DNA of 64,000 nt from Gracilaria domingensis (taxonomy: Eukaryota > Rhodophyta > Florideophyceae > Gracilariales > Gracilariaceae), in the NCBI GenBank assembly GCA_022539475.1, contig VCMS01000335.1, positions 1-64,000 of the forward strand, in the 5' to 3' direction. The notes below the pieces were generated by a model. The model saw only the letters and a program-made list of their open reading frames with translations, did no database searches and was not told where the DNA came from. This document shows positions 46,309-56,947 of the stretch, in pieces; positions within the stretch are counted from its first letter, which is position 1; the number at the start of each line of letters is the position of its first letter. A program made the position numbers and the translations under genes.

Positions 46309-47883
46309 TCACAACTTTCCCATGAACACGAGTTGGTTCGCCTTCAAACCGCGTCTCACGTCAACGTATCCATTCGAGTACTTCACATAAATCACATCAA
46401 TCCATGACACCGACCCCAAACCGAAATGAACCGTCTCCAAATACGACTGAGAAACAGCGCTTCCTGCTGTGCCAACGCGTCGTTTCAAGCTCAGCCCTCC
46501 CGCCTTCACCGTAACCACCGCGTGCAAAGGAGTACACGACCGATCCCAGGCATTCCCCACGCGCACAAGAACGTAGTTACCAGCATTTCGCGATATCACG
46601 TTGCGAAAGATGCGGAACGAGCCTCCTAAACCTTGCTTGATTTGATCGCCTTGACCCGATATGAGGTCAACTCTCCCGTCAAGATCGTAGTCTACACCCA
46701 CTGCATGGTCGCCGCGCACATTGGATGGCCTATTCGTCAGTCCGCTAATGCTTGTAAACGTGCCGTCCGCATTGTTCAGCAGGATGTTGTCAGCTTGTTG
46801 ATACTGCGTAATATACAAGTCCATCCATCCGTCATTGTTAAAGTCCCCAACTGTGACGCCTCGTGGCGTTGTTCGGCGTGGAATCCTAGCACGGGCGCTG
46901 ACATCGTAATACTTGCCATTGCGGTTCTCCAGCAGATAATCCTCAAACAGCGACCCCGGCTGCCAAGACAGGTCGCCCGACTTTGTGCGCGCAACATAGA
47001 GATCAAAGTCGCCATCATTGTCAAAGTCAATCTCCGCGACAGAAACAACGCCATTTCGGTTCATATTCTTGGGCAACACGCTATGCGTAATCTCGTTGAA
47101 CTTGAACGGTGCTACCAGACGCCAGATGCGCAGCTGCCAATACGTGACGACCTCCATGATGCCATCGTTGTCCAAATCAGTAACGGTTGCGTACCAGTTG
47201 ATGTCGTTGGCAAAACCGCCCTTCAAGGCGCGCAGCTTGAACTTTTTGAAGCCGACGTTCTCGTACGCGAACTGAGTGGCACCAGAGCGCGGCCTGGCGT
47301 TGGTGAAGATGACATCCGGCCAGAACGCATGCTTGCGCATGGACAGGTCCATGAAGACGGCCGCGCGACCGCGGCCGCCCTTGTAGTGCACGCCGGCGGC
47401 CTTTGTGACATCGCGCACGTTGCGCGTATAAGGGTCGACGGCAAACATGAGCGGATGGTTGGGCTTGTTTCCATAACTTCCACCAATGGAAAGCGTGAAG
47501 TACAAGCCGCGCTCCCTGGAGGTGACTGGGAACGGAGAGAAGCCATGGCTGTCATGCCAGACTCCCCACTTGGACTTGGAAAACGTTCCGTCACGATTGT
47601 TGAAGTACAGCTCGACGCGCGCCGAGTCGTGGTGGCAAAACAGCAGGTCCGGGAATCCGTCGCGATCGAGGTCGGCCACGGCCGGGCTGCCGTACTTCTT
47701 CCAGCGGAAGCGCGCGTCAATGCCGGCGCGCGCAGTGACGTCGCGAAACGCCGGCACGACGGGCGAGTGCGCGTTGGCGTACAGCGGCGCGGTGATGCCG
47801 AAGTTGATGCGCTGCGCCGCGCCAAGGCGCGCGGCGGCAGCAAGCAGCAACGCGAGGTGAAGCACGGGCGCACAATGCGTCAT
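46309..47883 (-). CDS. secreted FG-GAP/VCBS protein with ASPIC/UnbV domain (full length, paralog 1)
   Basis: 524 residues from ATG 47883. That start gives a clean signal peptide (HLALLLAAAARLGAAQ), whereas the frame 5' of it is GC-rich noise. Ca-binding DxDxDG loops of the FG-GAP/VCBS type recur: DLDRDGFPDL, DLDNDGIMEV, DFDNDGDFDLYVA, DFNNDGWMDLYITQ and DYDLDGRVDLISGQ, as in a beta-propeller. The C-terminus (LVRVGNA...LHAVVTV...VHFGLG) is an ASPIC/UnbV domain, giving the same architecture as animal CRTAC1. It is probably an extracellular or cell-wall adhesion-type protein; the partner is unknown. It is the intact relative of the three relics in the array and keeps the ~101 bp they lost. Divergent from the cysteine-rich gene at 49464. 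Confidence 0.9.
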   Translation of the reverse strand: MTHCAPVLHLALLLAAAARLGAAQRINFGITAPLYANAHSPVVPAFRDVTARAGIDARFRWKKYGSPAVADLDRDGFPDLLFCHHDSARVELYFNNRDGTFSKSKWGVWHDSHGFSPFPVTSRERGLYFTLSIGGSYGNKPNHPLMFAVDPYTRNVRDVTKAAGVHYKGGRGRAAVFMDLSMRKHAFWPDVIFTNARPRSGATQFAYENVGFKKFKLRALKGGFANDINWYATVTDLDNDGIMEVVTYWQLRIWRLVAPFKFNEITHSVLPKNMNRNGVVSVAEIDFDNDGDFDLYVARTKSGDLSWQPGSLFEDYLLENRNGKYYDVSARARIPRRTTPRGVTVGDFNNDGWMDLYITQYQQADNILLNNADGTFTSISGLTNRPSNVRGDHAVGVDYDLDGRVDLISGQGDQIKQGLGGSFRIFRNVISRNAGNYVLVRVGNAWDRSCTPLHAVVTVKAGGLSLKRRVGTAGSAVSQSYLETVHFGLGSVSWIDVIYVKYSNGYVDVRRGLKANQLVFMGKL

Positions 47884-49463
47884 GCTCGGGGCGGAAGGCA
47901 GCGCGGGCGCGGCACTGCGCGGCGCGCCACGAGCGTGCGGCGGCGGCGGCGCGCGCGCGCCATATGACGGCGGCGGCGCGGCGGCGCGCCAACGTATGCG
48001 CGCGGCGCGCACGGCTCCCGCGAGGCGGCGCGCGACGGAAGACGGCGGCGGCGGCGCTGAATCATAGCGGGCCCGCGCTTACCGGAGGTGCGGCGCGGCG
48101 CGGCGCGGCGCGGCGCCGACGCGTGGCACGGCGCGTCGCGCGCGCGCTGTGCGATTTGGCGGCGCCAATGGCGCGACGCGGAGGCGGCGCGCGCTGCGTC
48201 GCGCGGCACGTCTTCCACCGCGGAGCAGCCCCGCGTGGAACGGCGCCGCCGCGGCGACGGAGTCGCTGCGCGCAGTCGCGCCCCGGCGGCGCCAGCTCAT
48301 TTGCAGTTTGACCGGCAATCGGTTCGTCGCGTGCTCGCTTTCCCCGACCTCCGCCCCACGTAGACAGTGCGCAGTAACAGGGTTACCGTGTACCGCCGGT
48401 ACACGTGCCGCCCAACTCATGCGCGCAAGGAATCGATCGCCGAGCCTACAGCGCACCTCCTGTGACGTCGCCTGTCAACGAGCTCCCTCGCCCGCGCACG
48501 AGCAATACGAAGCAAAGTCTTGTGTGGTGCGCGTTCCGCTGAGCCGCCGAGTCGGCAACTGCCGCCAACGCCACATCGACATCGCCTTGCGCCATGTCTG
48601 CCGTGTCCGCCGTGTCCGCCGTGTCCGCCATGGTCCGCCAGTTCCACTCTGACAGCCGCAACCGCCCCCCAAGTACGGCGCGCATCACCGCCCCCTTCCC
48701 GCTGCTGTTCCCCGCGCGGCGAGTGGAACATGCCACGGTAACAACTACTCGCCCGGGGGCAACTTCGCGCGCTGACGCCGCCGGTTTGGTAATCGCCACA
48801 ATGCAACCTGTTTACAGAATACCCCGCGTCATTACATCCCCGCCAAGCTCACGAATCGCGCGCAGCGGTTGCCGAGATGCAAACCCTGGAGCCCGCGCCG
48901 TTTCTTGTGCCTGGCTGGCCGCTCTCGAGGCCGTTGTTCCCACCCAATGGACGCATCGTCCCACGCTCGTTGCGTTTCGTCGCCGCGAACAAGACCAATC
49001 CAGTCGCGCCGGCTCTCGCAAAAAATCACGCCCTCAGCTCTTACACATTGGTTTACGACACTGCCCACAACGCGCTAGGTCGTTTTTTCGTCGCGCCCTC
49101 CTGTCGCTCTCGAGACGATGTAAGCAATCAAACCAGCTCAATCACCATTATGAGCAACGACCGACGTGGTCGACCAATACTGGCAGCTTTACAGCCTATC
49201 AAACTCCACCCGAGATATCGGCTACCTTTTTCACCGTCGTCATCGCCTCCATTCCCGCTCCGCTCCGCCCCGCGCTAGGCATAACAGGATAACGGATCCA
49301 CTGCAGCCCAACGTTCCCGCGAATTACCTGATTAGCAACGCCCTCCAGATTCCTATATAATGACGTCCCGACTGCCGTCACACCCCCGTCTGTTTCTATC
49401 TCGCGTCCACACACTGCTCCGTCAACGTCTCCCCACCCCGCACACCTCTCACACCTAGCAAAC
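47884..49463. other. GC-rich divergent intergenic region
   Basis: This separates two divergent secreted-protein genes. The first ~900 bp is extremely GC-rich with GCGC strings, so its long frames are compositional. A 9-bp tandem repeat (tgtccgccg, about 48597-48640) lies in the middle. It probably carries both promoters; only the right-hand TATA box is clear. Confidence 0.55.
49354..49360 (+). promoter_or_regulatory. TATA box of cysteine-rich gene
   Basis: TATATAA lies 110 bp upstream of the ATG at 49464 and is followed by a C/T-rich leader ending in caaacATG. The spacing suggests a 5' UTR of about 80 nt. Confidence 0.65.
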
Positions 49464-50603
49464 ATGCGCACCCCTTCAGCCATCGCTCTTTTCGCATCCT
49501 TGCTGCTCGCGGCCAATGCAATCGCAGTCGTGCAGGAGTGCAAACCTGGGTACTTCTACATCACCCCCACCAAATGTGCCGAGTGTCCCGCAGGTACCTA
49601 TCAAGGCGAGCCGGGCCAAAACGGCTGCATCCCGTGTCCGTCGGGAGCAATCAGTGCTAGCGGCGGCGCTGCCTCATGCGCAGAGTGTTCCCTAACCACT
49701 ATACCAGATCCATCGCGAACAAAGTGTATCTGCCCTCAAGGATCTGTACTAGAAGACGACGGCAGCTGCTCAATGTGCAAACCTGGAACATTCTACGTCA
49801 CGTTTGGTGATTTCGCCTTATGTCAACCGTGCCAAAGAGATACCTTTCAACCTCTACCGGGCGAGTCCCAGTGCCTTGACTGTCCGAGCAACTCCTTCTC
49901 CGGCGATGGTGCCACCAAGTGCACCAAGTGCTCTCCCGGCCAAGTTTTTCTCCAAGGAAAGAAATGCGGCAAGTGCCCCAAAGGATTCACTTATCTTGCC
50001 GGTCCTCGCGAATGTACCGCGTGCAGCTCTGGCTTTTTCAAATCAAAACTTGGGCAGGGGCCCTGCATCCGTTGTCCGCCGAATGGCTTCTCTGGCAAAG
50101 GGGCAGCAGAGTGCAAGGTATGTCCGAAAGGAACCGCGCTCAAGGCGAGCGGAAAATGTGGCGACTGCCCTGCAGGATCGTCATACAATCCGGATACGAA
50201 GACATGCAGTCCGTGCCAGCCTGGAACGTTCACTAGGGAGAGAAACGCAATGAGCTCGTGCTTTGCCTGCGCCGGGGACAGCTTTTCGTTCGCGGGCGCT
50301 ACCGAATGTATCACGTGCCCCGTACATACGGCGTTGATGAAGGACGGCACGTGCGGAGGCTGTGCGGAAGGTGAGTTCTATAATACGTTGGATCTCACGT
50401 GCGAGCAATGCCCCATCAACACGGTAAGTGACGGTGGCAAAATGAGTTTTTGCTTTCCGTGTGCTGAAGGAAGTTTCGCAAAGCCCGGTTCATCATTATG
50501 TTATGAGTGCGGCCTTGACAAGGTTCTGTTAGCAAGTACGATGAAATGTGGGAAATGCCCAACGGGCACGGAATACAACCAGATTAGTGGCACCTGCTAC
50601 TAG
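49464..50603 (+). CDS. secreted cysteine-rich protein with GCC2/GCC3 (ephrin-receptor-like) repeats
   Basis: 379 residues with a signal peptide (IALFASLLLAANAIA). The mature part is a string of about eight modules of 40-50 residues, each with the pattern C-x2-C-x-G-x(n)-C-x2-C-P-x-G (for example CAECPAGTYQGEPGQNGC and CIPCPSGAISASGG). This is the tyrosine-kinase-ephrin-receptor-like or GCC2/GCC3 fold. No transmembrane helix or kinase follows, so it is secreted, with dense disulfides expected. Its role is likely extracellular matrix or binding (inference). It shares its upstream region with the FG-GAP gene at 46309, and co-expression is plausible. Confidence 0.85.
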   Translation: MRTPSAIALFASLLLAANAIAVVQECKPGYFYITPTKCAECPAGTYQGEPGQNGCIPCPSGAISASGGAASCAECSLTTIPDPSRTKCICPQGSVLEDDGSCSMCKPGTFYVTFGDFALCQPCQRDTFQPLPGESQCLDCPSNSFSGDGATKCTKCSPGQVFLQGKKCGKCPKGFTYLAGPRECTACSSGFFKSKLGQGPCIRCPPNGFSGKGAAECKVCPKGTALKASGKCGDCPAGSSYNPDTKTCSPCQPGTFTRERNAMSSCFACAGDSFSFAGATECITCPVHTALMKDGTCGGCAEGEFYNTLDLTCEQCPINTVSDGGKMSFCFPCAEGSFAKPGSSLCYECGLDKVLLASTMKCGKCPTGTEYNQISGTCY

Positions 50604-51584
50604 AGAAGGTACTGTAACTTCCCGAGCTCAGCACTAGTCTGAAGGGGTAATTGGGTCATGGCTAGCGAAACGTCATATTTTTTTCGAGGCTGTTCCAGAA
50701 CGCAACGCAGCCAAACTCAAGTGGGCAGCATGTCCACCACAGAACTAATGTTCGCTCATGCTCCAGTCGTTTAGCATAGAAATGCATCTTCTCGGCCGAT
50801 AGATGAGCAGTTTAACTTCTTAAAACTACATACCATTATCACCAGACCAGTGAGCCTTCAATATTAGACAGGCCTTTCTAGCTGTTTTCCGAGGTTAGCG
50901 ACCTCGTCTGGATCATGATTACTTTAGTCGATTGAGATCCCTTTGTATAGATACGGCGCTAACTTTCTTCGAAGCGGACCTGCTCGGCAACTACACGTAG
51001 ATAGAAAACCAAGATACTGCGAGGTAAGTGAGGCTGTAGATGATGTCTTCGGCTTACAAACTATCTTGAATACCGAGAAATCCATCATCTCATGATGTTG
51101 GTTCGGTGCTGAAGTGTTGTTCAACGGGTAGCTTACAGCTGCACCACCATAGGCACGAGTCGCGAGTCACAACCCATCGAACAGACGCCTTGTCTTCTTG
51201 TAAACAAGAAAGCTTGTTGTATCACGAAGTGGCGCCAATACCCTTCTTTCTCCGCAGAAAGCCAATTTATTCAGAAGTACGATTCCTGAAGGTTACAGGA
51301 ATCGTGGCGGATGCAAGCTGCTTGTCAACGAGAAAGACGCATCGCAGAGACGTCATACATGCGTAGCTGCAGAAACGCCAGTACAGGATATTGGAATCGA
51401 AATCTACCAATCGACCAGCCGCCCCCCAAATATCTTACCGCATGACTCATACTTGTGCTTAAAGCTCAACAGCCGAAAGGCGATCTCGCTGACGGGAGTT
51501 TGCTAGTGAAGTGGGCTCCGCTTTCAACGTGTGACTTCGAGCGACGAGTTTCTGTTGGAATCTGCTACAACTTCACCCAGGCAC
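50604..51584. other. no supported gene
   Basis: Short frames on both strands, no motifs. This is the 3' flank of the cysteine-rich gene. Confidence 0.5.
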
Positions 51585-52058
51585 TCAACCAACCAACCGT
51601 CTCATCAAACGTACCATGAACAATATAGAATACATGCCTGTGTACCCATGCCCAGGTAACGTTTGACGAATAATAGTACAATATGTACTCGGAATCCAAG
51701 TATCATCGTGACGATGCTTGTCTGTATTAGACGAGAACCACCTCATCCTGATAATGCTAGAAAACAAATCTAACGCGATGTAGACACCAAGACTTGATGC
51801 TCTGTTATCATCCTCTGGCATGTATCTGGTAACAGTGCGTTTGGTACCAACGGTACATATCTTGACTATGAATCCGCCTGCATCATCGACTTTGCTGAAG
51901 GTCTGCTCGATAAGATACCAACATGTTTCCCGCACAGTGTAGTGGTCGTTGGAGTGGCTTCTTAAGTTAGCTTCGAACGTCTTCATGAAGACCAGGAACG
52001 AATTAGAATCTAGGACTTGCTGACTTCGTTCGTACTCACCTGTGCCTGGGTGTGACAC
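51585..52058 (-). CDS. hypothetical protein, 157 codons, uncertain
   Basis: ATG 52058 to TAG 51585. The translation has balanced composition and a central stretch that looks coding (CWYLIEQTFSKVDDAGGFIV), but no family is recognised and there is no signal peptide. A strong donor-like gtgagt occurs seven codons in, without a suitable nearby acceptor, so it could be an exon of a larger gene or a chance frame. Confidence 0.25.
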   Translation of the reverse strand: MSHPGTGEYERSQQVLDSNSFLVFMKTFEANLRSHSNDHYTVRETCWYLIEQTFSKVDDAGGFIVKICTVGTKRTVTRYMPEDDNRASSLGVYIALDLFSSIIRMRWFSSNTDKHRHDDTWIPSTYCTIIRQTLPGHGYTGMYSILFMVRLMRRLVG

Positions 52059-52201
52059 TTCCTTCGTTTTTCAACATTGTCAAGTCACACAGTTGAAGGG
52101 TGTCGTTATTGCGCGTCAGGTGATACGTAGTGTACCGTCGGTACGCACGCATCGATTGGGCTGCTCAAGGCACCAAACTGCTCGTGCGAGGTAGATAAGT
52201 T

Positions 52202-52394
52202 GCGCGCGATCAGCTTGAAGCCTCGGAGCAGGCTCCAATCTGATCGTGCGGCAAAAGGTGTGCGCGATCAGCAGGCTCCAAGCTGATCGCGCCTCACAAG
52301 TTGCGCGCGATCAGCTTAGGGCTTCGTAGTGGGCCCCAAGCTGATCGCGCGCCACAAGATGTGCCGCGCGAACAGCTTGGAGCCCGCTCCGAGG
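52202..52394. repeat. cluster of related hairpins (GCGCGATCAGCTTGG family)
   Basis: Three successive imperfect hairpins share the arm gcgcgatcagctt(gg)agcc and its complement ggctccaagctgatcgcgc: 52202-52251, 52262-52292 and 52302-52354. A fourth half arm is at 52364-52394. They are separated by 10-12 nt spacers containing caaaag, cacaag or cacaag. Arm sequence is conserved while loops vary. Confidence 0.8.
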
Positions 52395-53081
52395 CAAGGA
52401 AATGTCTCTCTCTTTCTGTGAGAGGTAAAGTTAAGAGCTTCTGAGCACGACGAGTAGTATCAGGTGGGCTGGGGCTGATCAGTTTCAGCCTGGTATCTAC
52501 TATCCATAATATATGAGATTATATTATATCAAGAGTCGTGCACCGCTCGGTGCGTAGCCTTTCCCGGTCAACAACTGGATCATCCATCTGCAATCAGGCT
52601 GGGGCAATACAGTGCAGAGCAGCAAATTGACAAATCGTACACCCAGTGGGTGTCACCCACATGGACTATCCGATGTCATTTCCTTCGACTACTGTACAAT
52701 ACTGTACGGAGAAAGACTGACGATCTCGTTTGATCAAGGTTTACCGAGGTGCTCACGGCTAGGAAGCCACAACGAAGTACCGCAGAAGCGAAATCAGACC
52801 ACAGATTGCGCAAGACACTTCTTCTGCAAAAAGAGTCGTGGGGCATCTGCGCACCGGACTGATCGTAAACTTGGGCGTCGTAGCCTTGAGTAAACCATGG
52901 TCTCAGCATGCAAAAAAAACGAGCATAGGACGGAAATTCTATACGTTGCCGACGGTTTTAGGAGCTGCATGGTACCTTCATATCTACATACCTTCGGTGC
53001 GATACACGTCGTCCTCTTAAGATTGCAAAACACCAAAAAAACGGACCGGACATGAAGCGATAAACATGATAAACTCGTCGT
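52395..53081. other. no supported gene
   Basis: Mixed sequence with a short AT-rich palindromic stretch (ataatatatgagattatattatat, about 52506-52530) and no motif-bearing frame. This is the 3' flank of the next FG-GAP gene. Confidence 0.5.
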
Positions 53082-54602
53082 CTATACGTCCCCCACAGTG
53101 ATAGTCCGTGTATGCCATGTAATAGCAGTTCGCGTCACCTTGTAGCCACTGGTCCAGACCACTTCAACAGAGTCAGCAAATCTGTATGCCCCTAAGCCAA
53201 AATGCAAAGTTTCAACATAAGACTTGGACACAGCGGCCCCAGGAGTGCCAACACGTCTCATCATCTTTCTCTCGCCGTTGCCCGCGACAACAGTCACCAC
53301 TGCATGCAACGGCGTCGCTGATCCGTCAGGAGCATTTCCGACACGCACCTTCAGATATCGCGTGTACCATGTGTTTTGTAGGGTGTTTCGGAACAGTTCG
53401 TGAACGCCCCCGAACACACTTTCATGTTGATCACCTTGACTGCTAATGATGTCCATCATTCCATCGTTATTGTAGTCAATTGCCTGCGCATTATCGCCAC
53501 GTACACCACTGGGACGAGAAATAAGACCATTCACTCGCTCAAATGTTCCGTCACCGCGATTAAGCAGCATGATATCCGCTTCTGTATACTGGGTGACAAA
53601 GATATCCATGTGTCCATCATTGTTGAAGTCCGCCACAGTCACGCCTCTGGCAGTGGTTCCCCGAGGGATGTTGGCAGCATCAGTAACATCAACAAACTTG
53701 CCGCCGTCATTACGAAACAAGTAATCGTCAAAATGTTTTCCAGGTGACCACTGTAGATCACCAGACTTGGTCCGTGCAACGTAGAGATCAAAGTCTCCAT
53801 CGTTGTCGTAATCGAATTCGGCAATAGCCACCACACCATATCGCTCGATGCCGGGCGGAAACACGCTGGCGGTGATGTCCTCAAACTGGAAGGGCGCAAC
53901 AAGCTTGTACGCTGCAAACTTGGCGTAGTGGACAACAATCTCCATAACGCGATCACCGTCGATATCAACAGCGGTTCCGTACCAGTTCCTGTCAAACTCA
54001 AACCCAGGCAGGGTGCGCAGCGAATAGAATCCGCCAAGGTTCTGATACGCAAAGTGAGAAGGCCCGTCATCGTTCGGCTTGGCATTCATGAAGATGACAT
54101 CTGGATAAGCTTGGTTGTCAAACGACAAGTCCATGTAGATAGCTGTGCGGCCGCGACCGCCATTTTGGTCCACGCCAGCGGCCGCGGAGATGTTGACAAT
54201 GGTGCGGCTGGTATCAGCCTCAAAGAAGTCCGGGCGGGTCGGGAAGAGCCCAAACGAGCCGCCGACAGACATGGAGAAGCGCATGTTTCGCGTGTCGGGC
54301 GAAATGGGGGTGGGAACTATGCCATGGCTATCGCGCCACACGGAAAAGTCGCCCTTGCTGAACACGCCGCCGTCGTTGTAGAACACCTCTGCAAAGAAGT
54401 TATCGTGGTGACAGAAAATAAGATCTGGGGCGCCATCGCGGTCAAGATCGACGACAGTGGGGCCGCCGTACTTTTTTCGCGGATTGTTGGTGGGCAAGCC
54501 GGCGGCGGCGGTTACCTTGTCGAAGTTGGGGGTGACGGGGTTTGCAACGGCCAATCGCCAAACGGCGAGGAACACGGGCAGAAAGCGCACAATAGAGGTC
54601 AT
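53082..54602 (-). CDS. secreted FG-GAP/VCBS protein with ASPIC/UnbV domain (paralog 2)
   Basis: 506 residues. The signal peptide runs from ATG 54602 (IVRFLPVFLAVWRLAVA). The same layout as paralog 1 is seen: KKYGGPTVVDLDRDGAPDLI, DIDGDRVMEIVV, DYDNDGDFDLYVARTKSGD, DFNNDGHMDIFVTQ and DYNNDGMMDIISSQGD loops, then a C-terminal LKVRVGNAPDGSATPLHAVV and LHFGLG. The core is conserved with paralogs 1 and 3 but clearly diverged, so this duplication is much older than the array. A TATA-like ctttaaa lies about 100 bp upstream (54701-54707 on the plus strand). The gene is single-exon. The propeller loops should bind calcium; extracellular function is inferred from the family. Confidence 0.9.
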   Translation of the reverse strand: MTSIVRFLPVFLAVWRLAVANPVTPNFDKVTAAAGLPTNNPRKKYGGPTVVDLDRDGAPDLIFCHHDNFFAEVFYNDGGVFSKGDFSVWRDSHGIVPTPISPDTRNMRFSMSVGGSFGLFPTRPDFFEADTSRTIVNISAAAGVDQNGGRGRTAIYMDLSFDNQAYPDVIFMNAKPNDDGPSHFAYQNLGGFYSLRTLPGFEFDRNWYGTAVDIDGDRVMEIVVHYAKFAAYKLVAPFQFEDITASVFPPGIERYGVVAIAEFDYDNDGDFDLYVARTKSGDLQWSPGKHFDDYLFRNDGGKFVDVTDAANIPRGTTARGVTVADFNNDGHMDIFVTQYTEADIMLLNRGDGTFERVNGLISRPSGVRGDNAQAIDYNNDGMMDIISSQGDQHESVFGGVHELFRNTLQNTWYTRYLKVRVGNAPDGSATPLHAVVTVVAGNGERKMMRRVGTPGAAVSKSYVETLHFGLGAYRFADSVEVVWTSGYKVTRTAITWHTRTITVGDV

Positions 54603-55516
54603 TACGTGGAAGGGATTCTGGGATGCCGAGCACGGCGCTGCGTGGCACTGGGGAACGAAGGCGAGCGATAAGAAGGAAGCTGGTTCTGGCAGGGCTGCTG
54701 TTTAAAGGCTGCACAGGCGTACGAGACAACTGGTATGAAATGCTACACGGAACGGCAATGACGCGAGGCGACACGCGCAGCTCACGTGCGGCAGCGCAGC
54801 GTTAGGGCGGCCACTGTGGGGAGCGAATGGCACAGCGATGAAGAGAGGCCACTGAGAGTGGATGCGACGGGGCGGTTGATTGATAGCGCGCGCGCAGGAG
54901 ACGCGCACGTGCCGCACGATGACACAAGCCACTAAGACTAACAGACTGTGCTTGTGAAGACAGGGCCACGGCGCCAAATTGGCGGCGGTTGCGGGGCGAT
55001 GACGTCAGCCAGTGGACTGCGTAGCGCGCGATACAATAGGGGTAGGGTGCAGCGGCAGTGCACATAGGAGCAGCTGTTTACAGAGCTTTCGATAACGAAG
55101 GGGGCGTTGGGCGGTTGGGTGCTTGGGTGCCGGGGCTGGGGCTGGGACAGCAGCTGTGGCCAATTGGCAAACATAAGCTGACTATGATAAACACGGCACC
55201 GGCATCATGCCATGATGGTAGTGGCCACTTTTCTGCCTTGGCTGGCTGTTGTACAGTATCTATCGCGAGTATGATATCGATGCGAGCGAACGGTGCGGAG
55301 AGACGCGGGGGGAGAGGAGTGGCGGATGAGCGCCGGCGGTTGTAGATGGAGAAGACACGTAGATATGCGTGCGTCGTTAATTAGCAGAAGAGCACGTTGC
55401 TGAGCGGCGTGTAGCCAATTACACAGCACCGTGTACGCCCAGTACAAGGGAATACAGCGGGTAGGCATGTGATGCGCGATTTAAAATAAATAATTCTAAG
55501 ATTATATCTAACTCTC
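54603..55516. other. intergenic, no supported gene
   Basis: Promoter side of the minus-strand FG-GAP gene and 3' side of the small secreted gene. All frames are short and motif-free. Confidence 0.5.
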
Positions 55517-56008
55517 TCAGCCGAAGCTGCACGGGCGACAACAACTGCCGAACGCCACGCCGAACGGGAAGTACCGGCCGTCGCGGAACACGCCGGGCGG
55601 GCGGCGCGTGCAGCGCGGGAAGCGCGCCAAGCGGCCGCGGTTGACGATGTCCTCCGGCACAAACGGCTCCTCGGGCGGCGGCACGGCGTCCGGCGGCACG
55701 GTCTGCGCGGGCGAGTCGTCCGGGTTGATGGCGAACATGAGCGACTGCTCCGGCAGCGTGATGGAGTCCACCACCACGTAGAAGTCGTTGATGGACAGCG
55801 ACTTGAGCACGCGCACCGTGCCGTTGGCGATGGGCTCGAACGCCGGGCACGACAGCTGCCAGCCGTCGTCCGTGGCGCAGCCGTCCGCGCTGTTGCAGAA
55901 GATGACCGAAATGGGCCCGCCGTGCGCGGCCGCCGGCGGCACGTGCAGCGCGAGCAGAGTCGCGAGAGCGGCCACGGCCGCCGTGACGGTGACGGAACAC
56001 GCGCGCAT
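55517..56008 (-). CDS. small secreted protein, unknown family
   Basis: 163 residues from ATG 56008, chosen because it gives a textbook signal peptide (AAVAALATLLALHVPPAAAHG); the open frame upstream is GC-rich noise. The mature part has six Cys (two near the start, CNSADGCATDDGWQLSC, and CCRPC at the very end), a Pro/Glu-rich linker and a basic stretch RFPRCTRRPPGVFRDGR. Codon use is strongly GC-biased like its neighbours. A TATA-like tgtaaaagg lies about 140 bp upstream. It sits between two FG-GAP genes and is divergent from the second. No family recognised. An extracellular disulfide-stabilised protein is the likely reading. Confidence 0.6.
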   Translation of the reverse strand: MRACSVTVTAAVAALATLLALHVPPAAAHGGPISVIFCNSADGCATDDGWQLSCPAFEPIANGTVRVLKSLSINDFYVVVDSITLPEQSLMFAINPDDSPAQTVPPDAVPPPEEPFVPEDIVNRGRLARFPRCTRRPPGVFRDGRYFPFGVAFGSCCRPCSFG

Positions 56009-56947
56009 GGTGTCTTGTGTTGGAGGAGGCGCGAGAGCGGCGGGGCTCGAGAGTGGCGAGCAGCGCGCGAGCAGTAGCGAGACTCGAGCGGCGGTGGCGA
56101 CAAGAGGCGAGGCTGCAGCACAGAGCGCGTCGTCGGACAGCGCCCTTTTACATGCAGTGGCAGCCGCTGGTTCGGCGCCGTGGGACGGTGAACAGCGGCG
56201 CCAGCCTCGTGGCGCAGCCGCGTTGCGCGCCGTCTCCCTGATCAGTGCGACGCTGAGCTGCACAAAAAAGCGCCAACTGTGCATCCTTGTTGCCGCGCCA
56301 CGGCGCGCACGCCCGCCACCCGCGTGTCCACGTCCTCCCCGTGTGCACGTGCCCACGCACCCACGTCGCCACGCCGCGCGGGCGACAACGGCGGCGCCCC
56401 CGGCGTCGCCCGCTGCCGCAGCGGCGCTGCGCCGACGAAATGTCACTAATACTAGATGTCACACTGCTTGCAGACAGATTCGTACGATACGTCACGTGCG
56501 CGCGAGCAGTGCCGACGGCACTGCAACAGCGTCGGCCACGGCGCGTGGCGACGCCTCACGCAATCGCCGTCCACGGCGCTCCACGGCGCTTTTTTTCGAC
56601 GTCGCTGGCGAGAAGCATTTGGACGCCGCCTTGAGCGCGCAGAGCAGTCGTCAAACCACCAACGCGCGTTCATACACCTGCGCACTCGCGCTTTCATCTC
56701 CAGGCCTGGTCATCTCCCGATACCATATGCTCGCCGCGCCCGACGCGTCTCGCGCCCGTGCGAGGCCGCCGCCGCCGCCGCCGCCACGCCTGTAGAAACC
56801 CGCCTGTCTGTCACCGCGGCGCCTGCTCCGCGGCGCCTGCTCCGCGGCGCCTGCTCCTGCCACGCCGATGCCTTCATAAGCTGCGCGCTTGCTCGCCGCA
56901 CTGCCAGAGCCGCCCCGCCCAAGCCACGCCTGCAGCTGCGGCGCGAT
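56009..56947. other. GC-rich divergent promoter region
   Basis: The 939 bp between two divergent secreted-protein genes. Long frames (56456 onward in frame with the FG-GAP gene, 55788-56795) are due to composition. A triplicated cgcggcgcctgctc motif occurs at about 56817-56856. Confidence 0.5.

Noticed and set aside
46633-47967. 444-codon plus-strand open frame
   Set aside because: It is the antisense shadow of the FG-GAP gene, which has a signal peptide and Ca-binding loops on the minus strand. The plus frame has no motifs.
48594-49292. 232-codon plus-strand frame upstream of the cysteine-rich gene
   Set aside because: It begins in a 9-bp tandem repeat, has no domain and spans the likely promoter of the gene at 49464.
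52202-52394. CRISPR array
   Set aside because: Arms are inverted repeats with variable loops, spacers are only 10-12 nt and similar to each other, no cas genes are present and the genome is eukaryotic.
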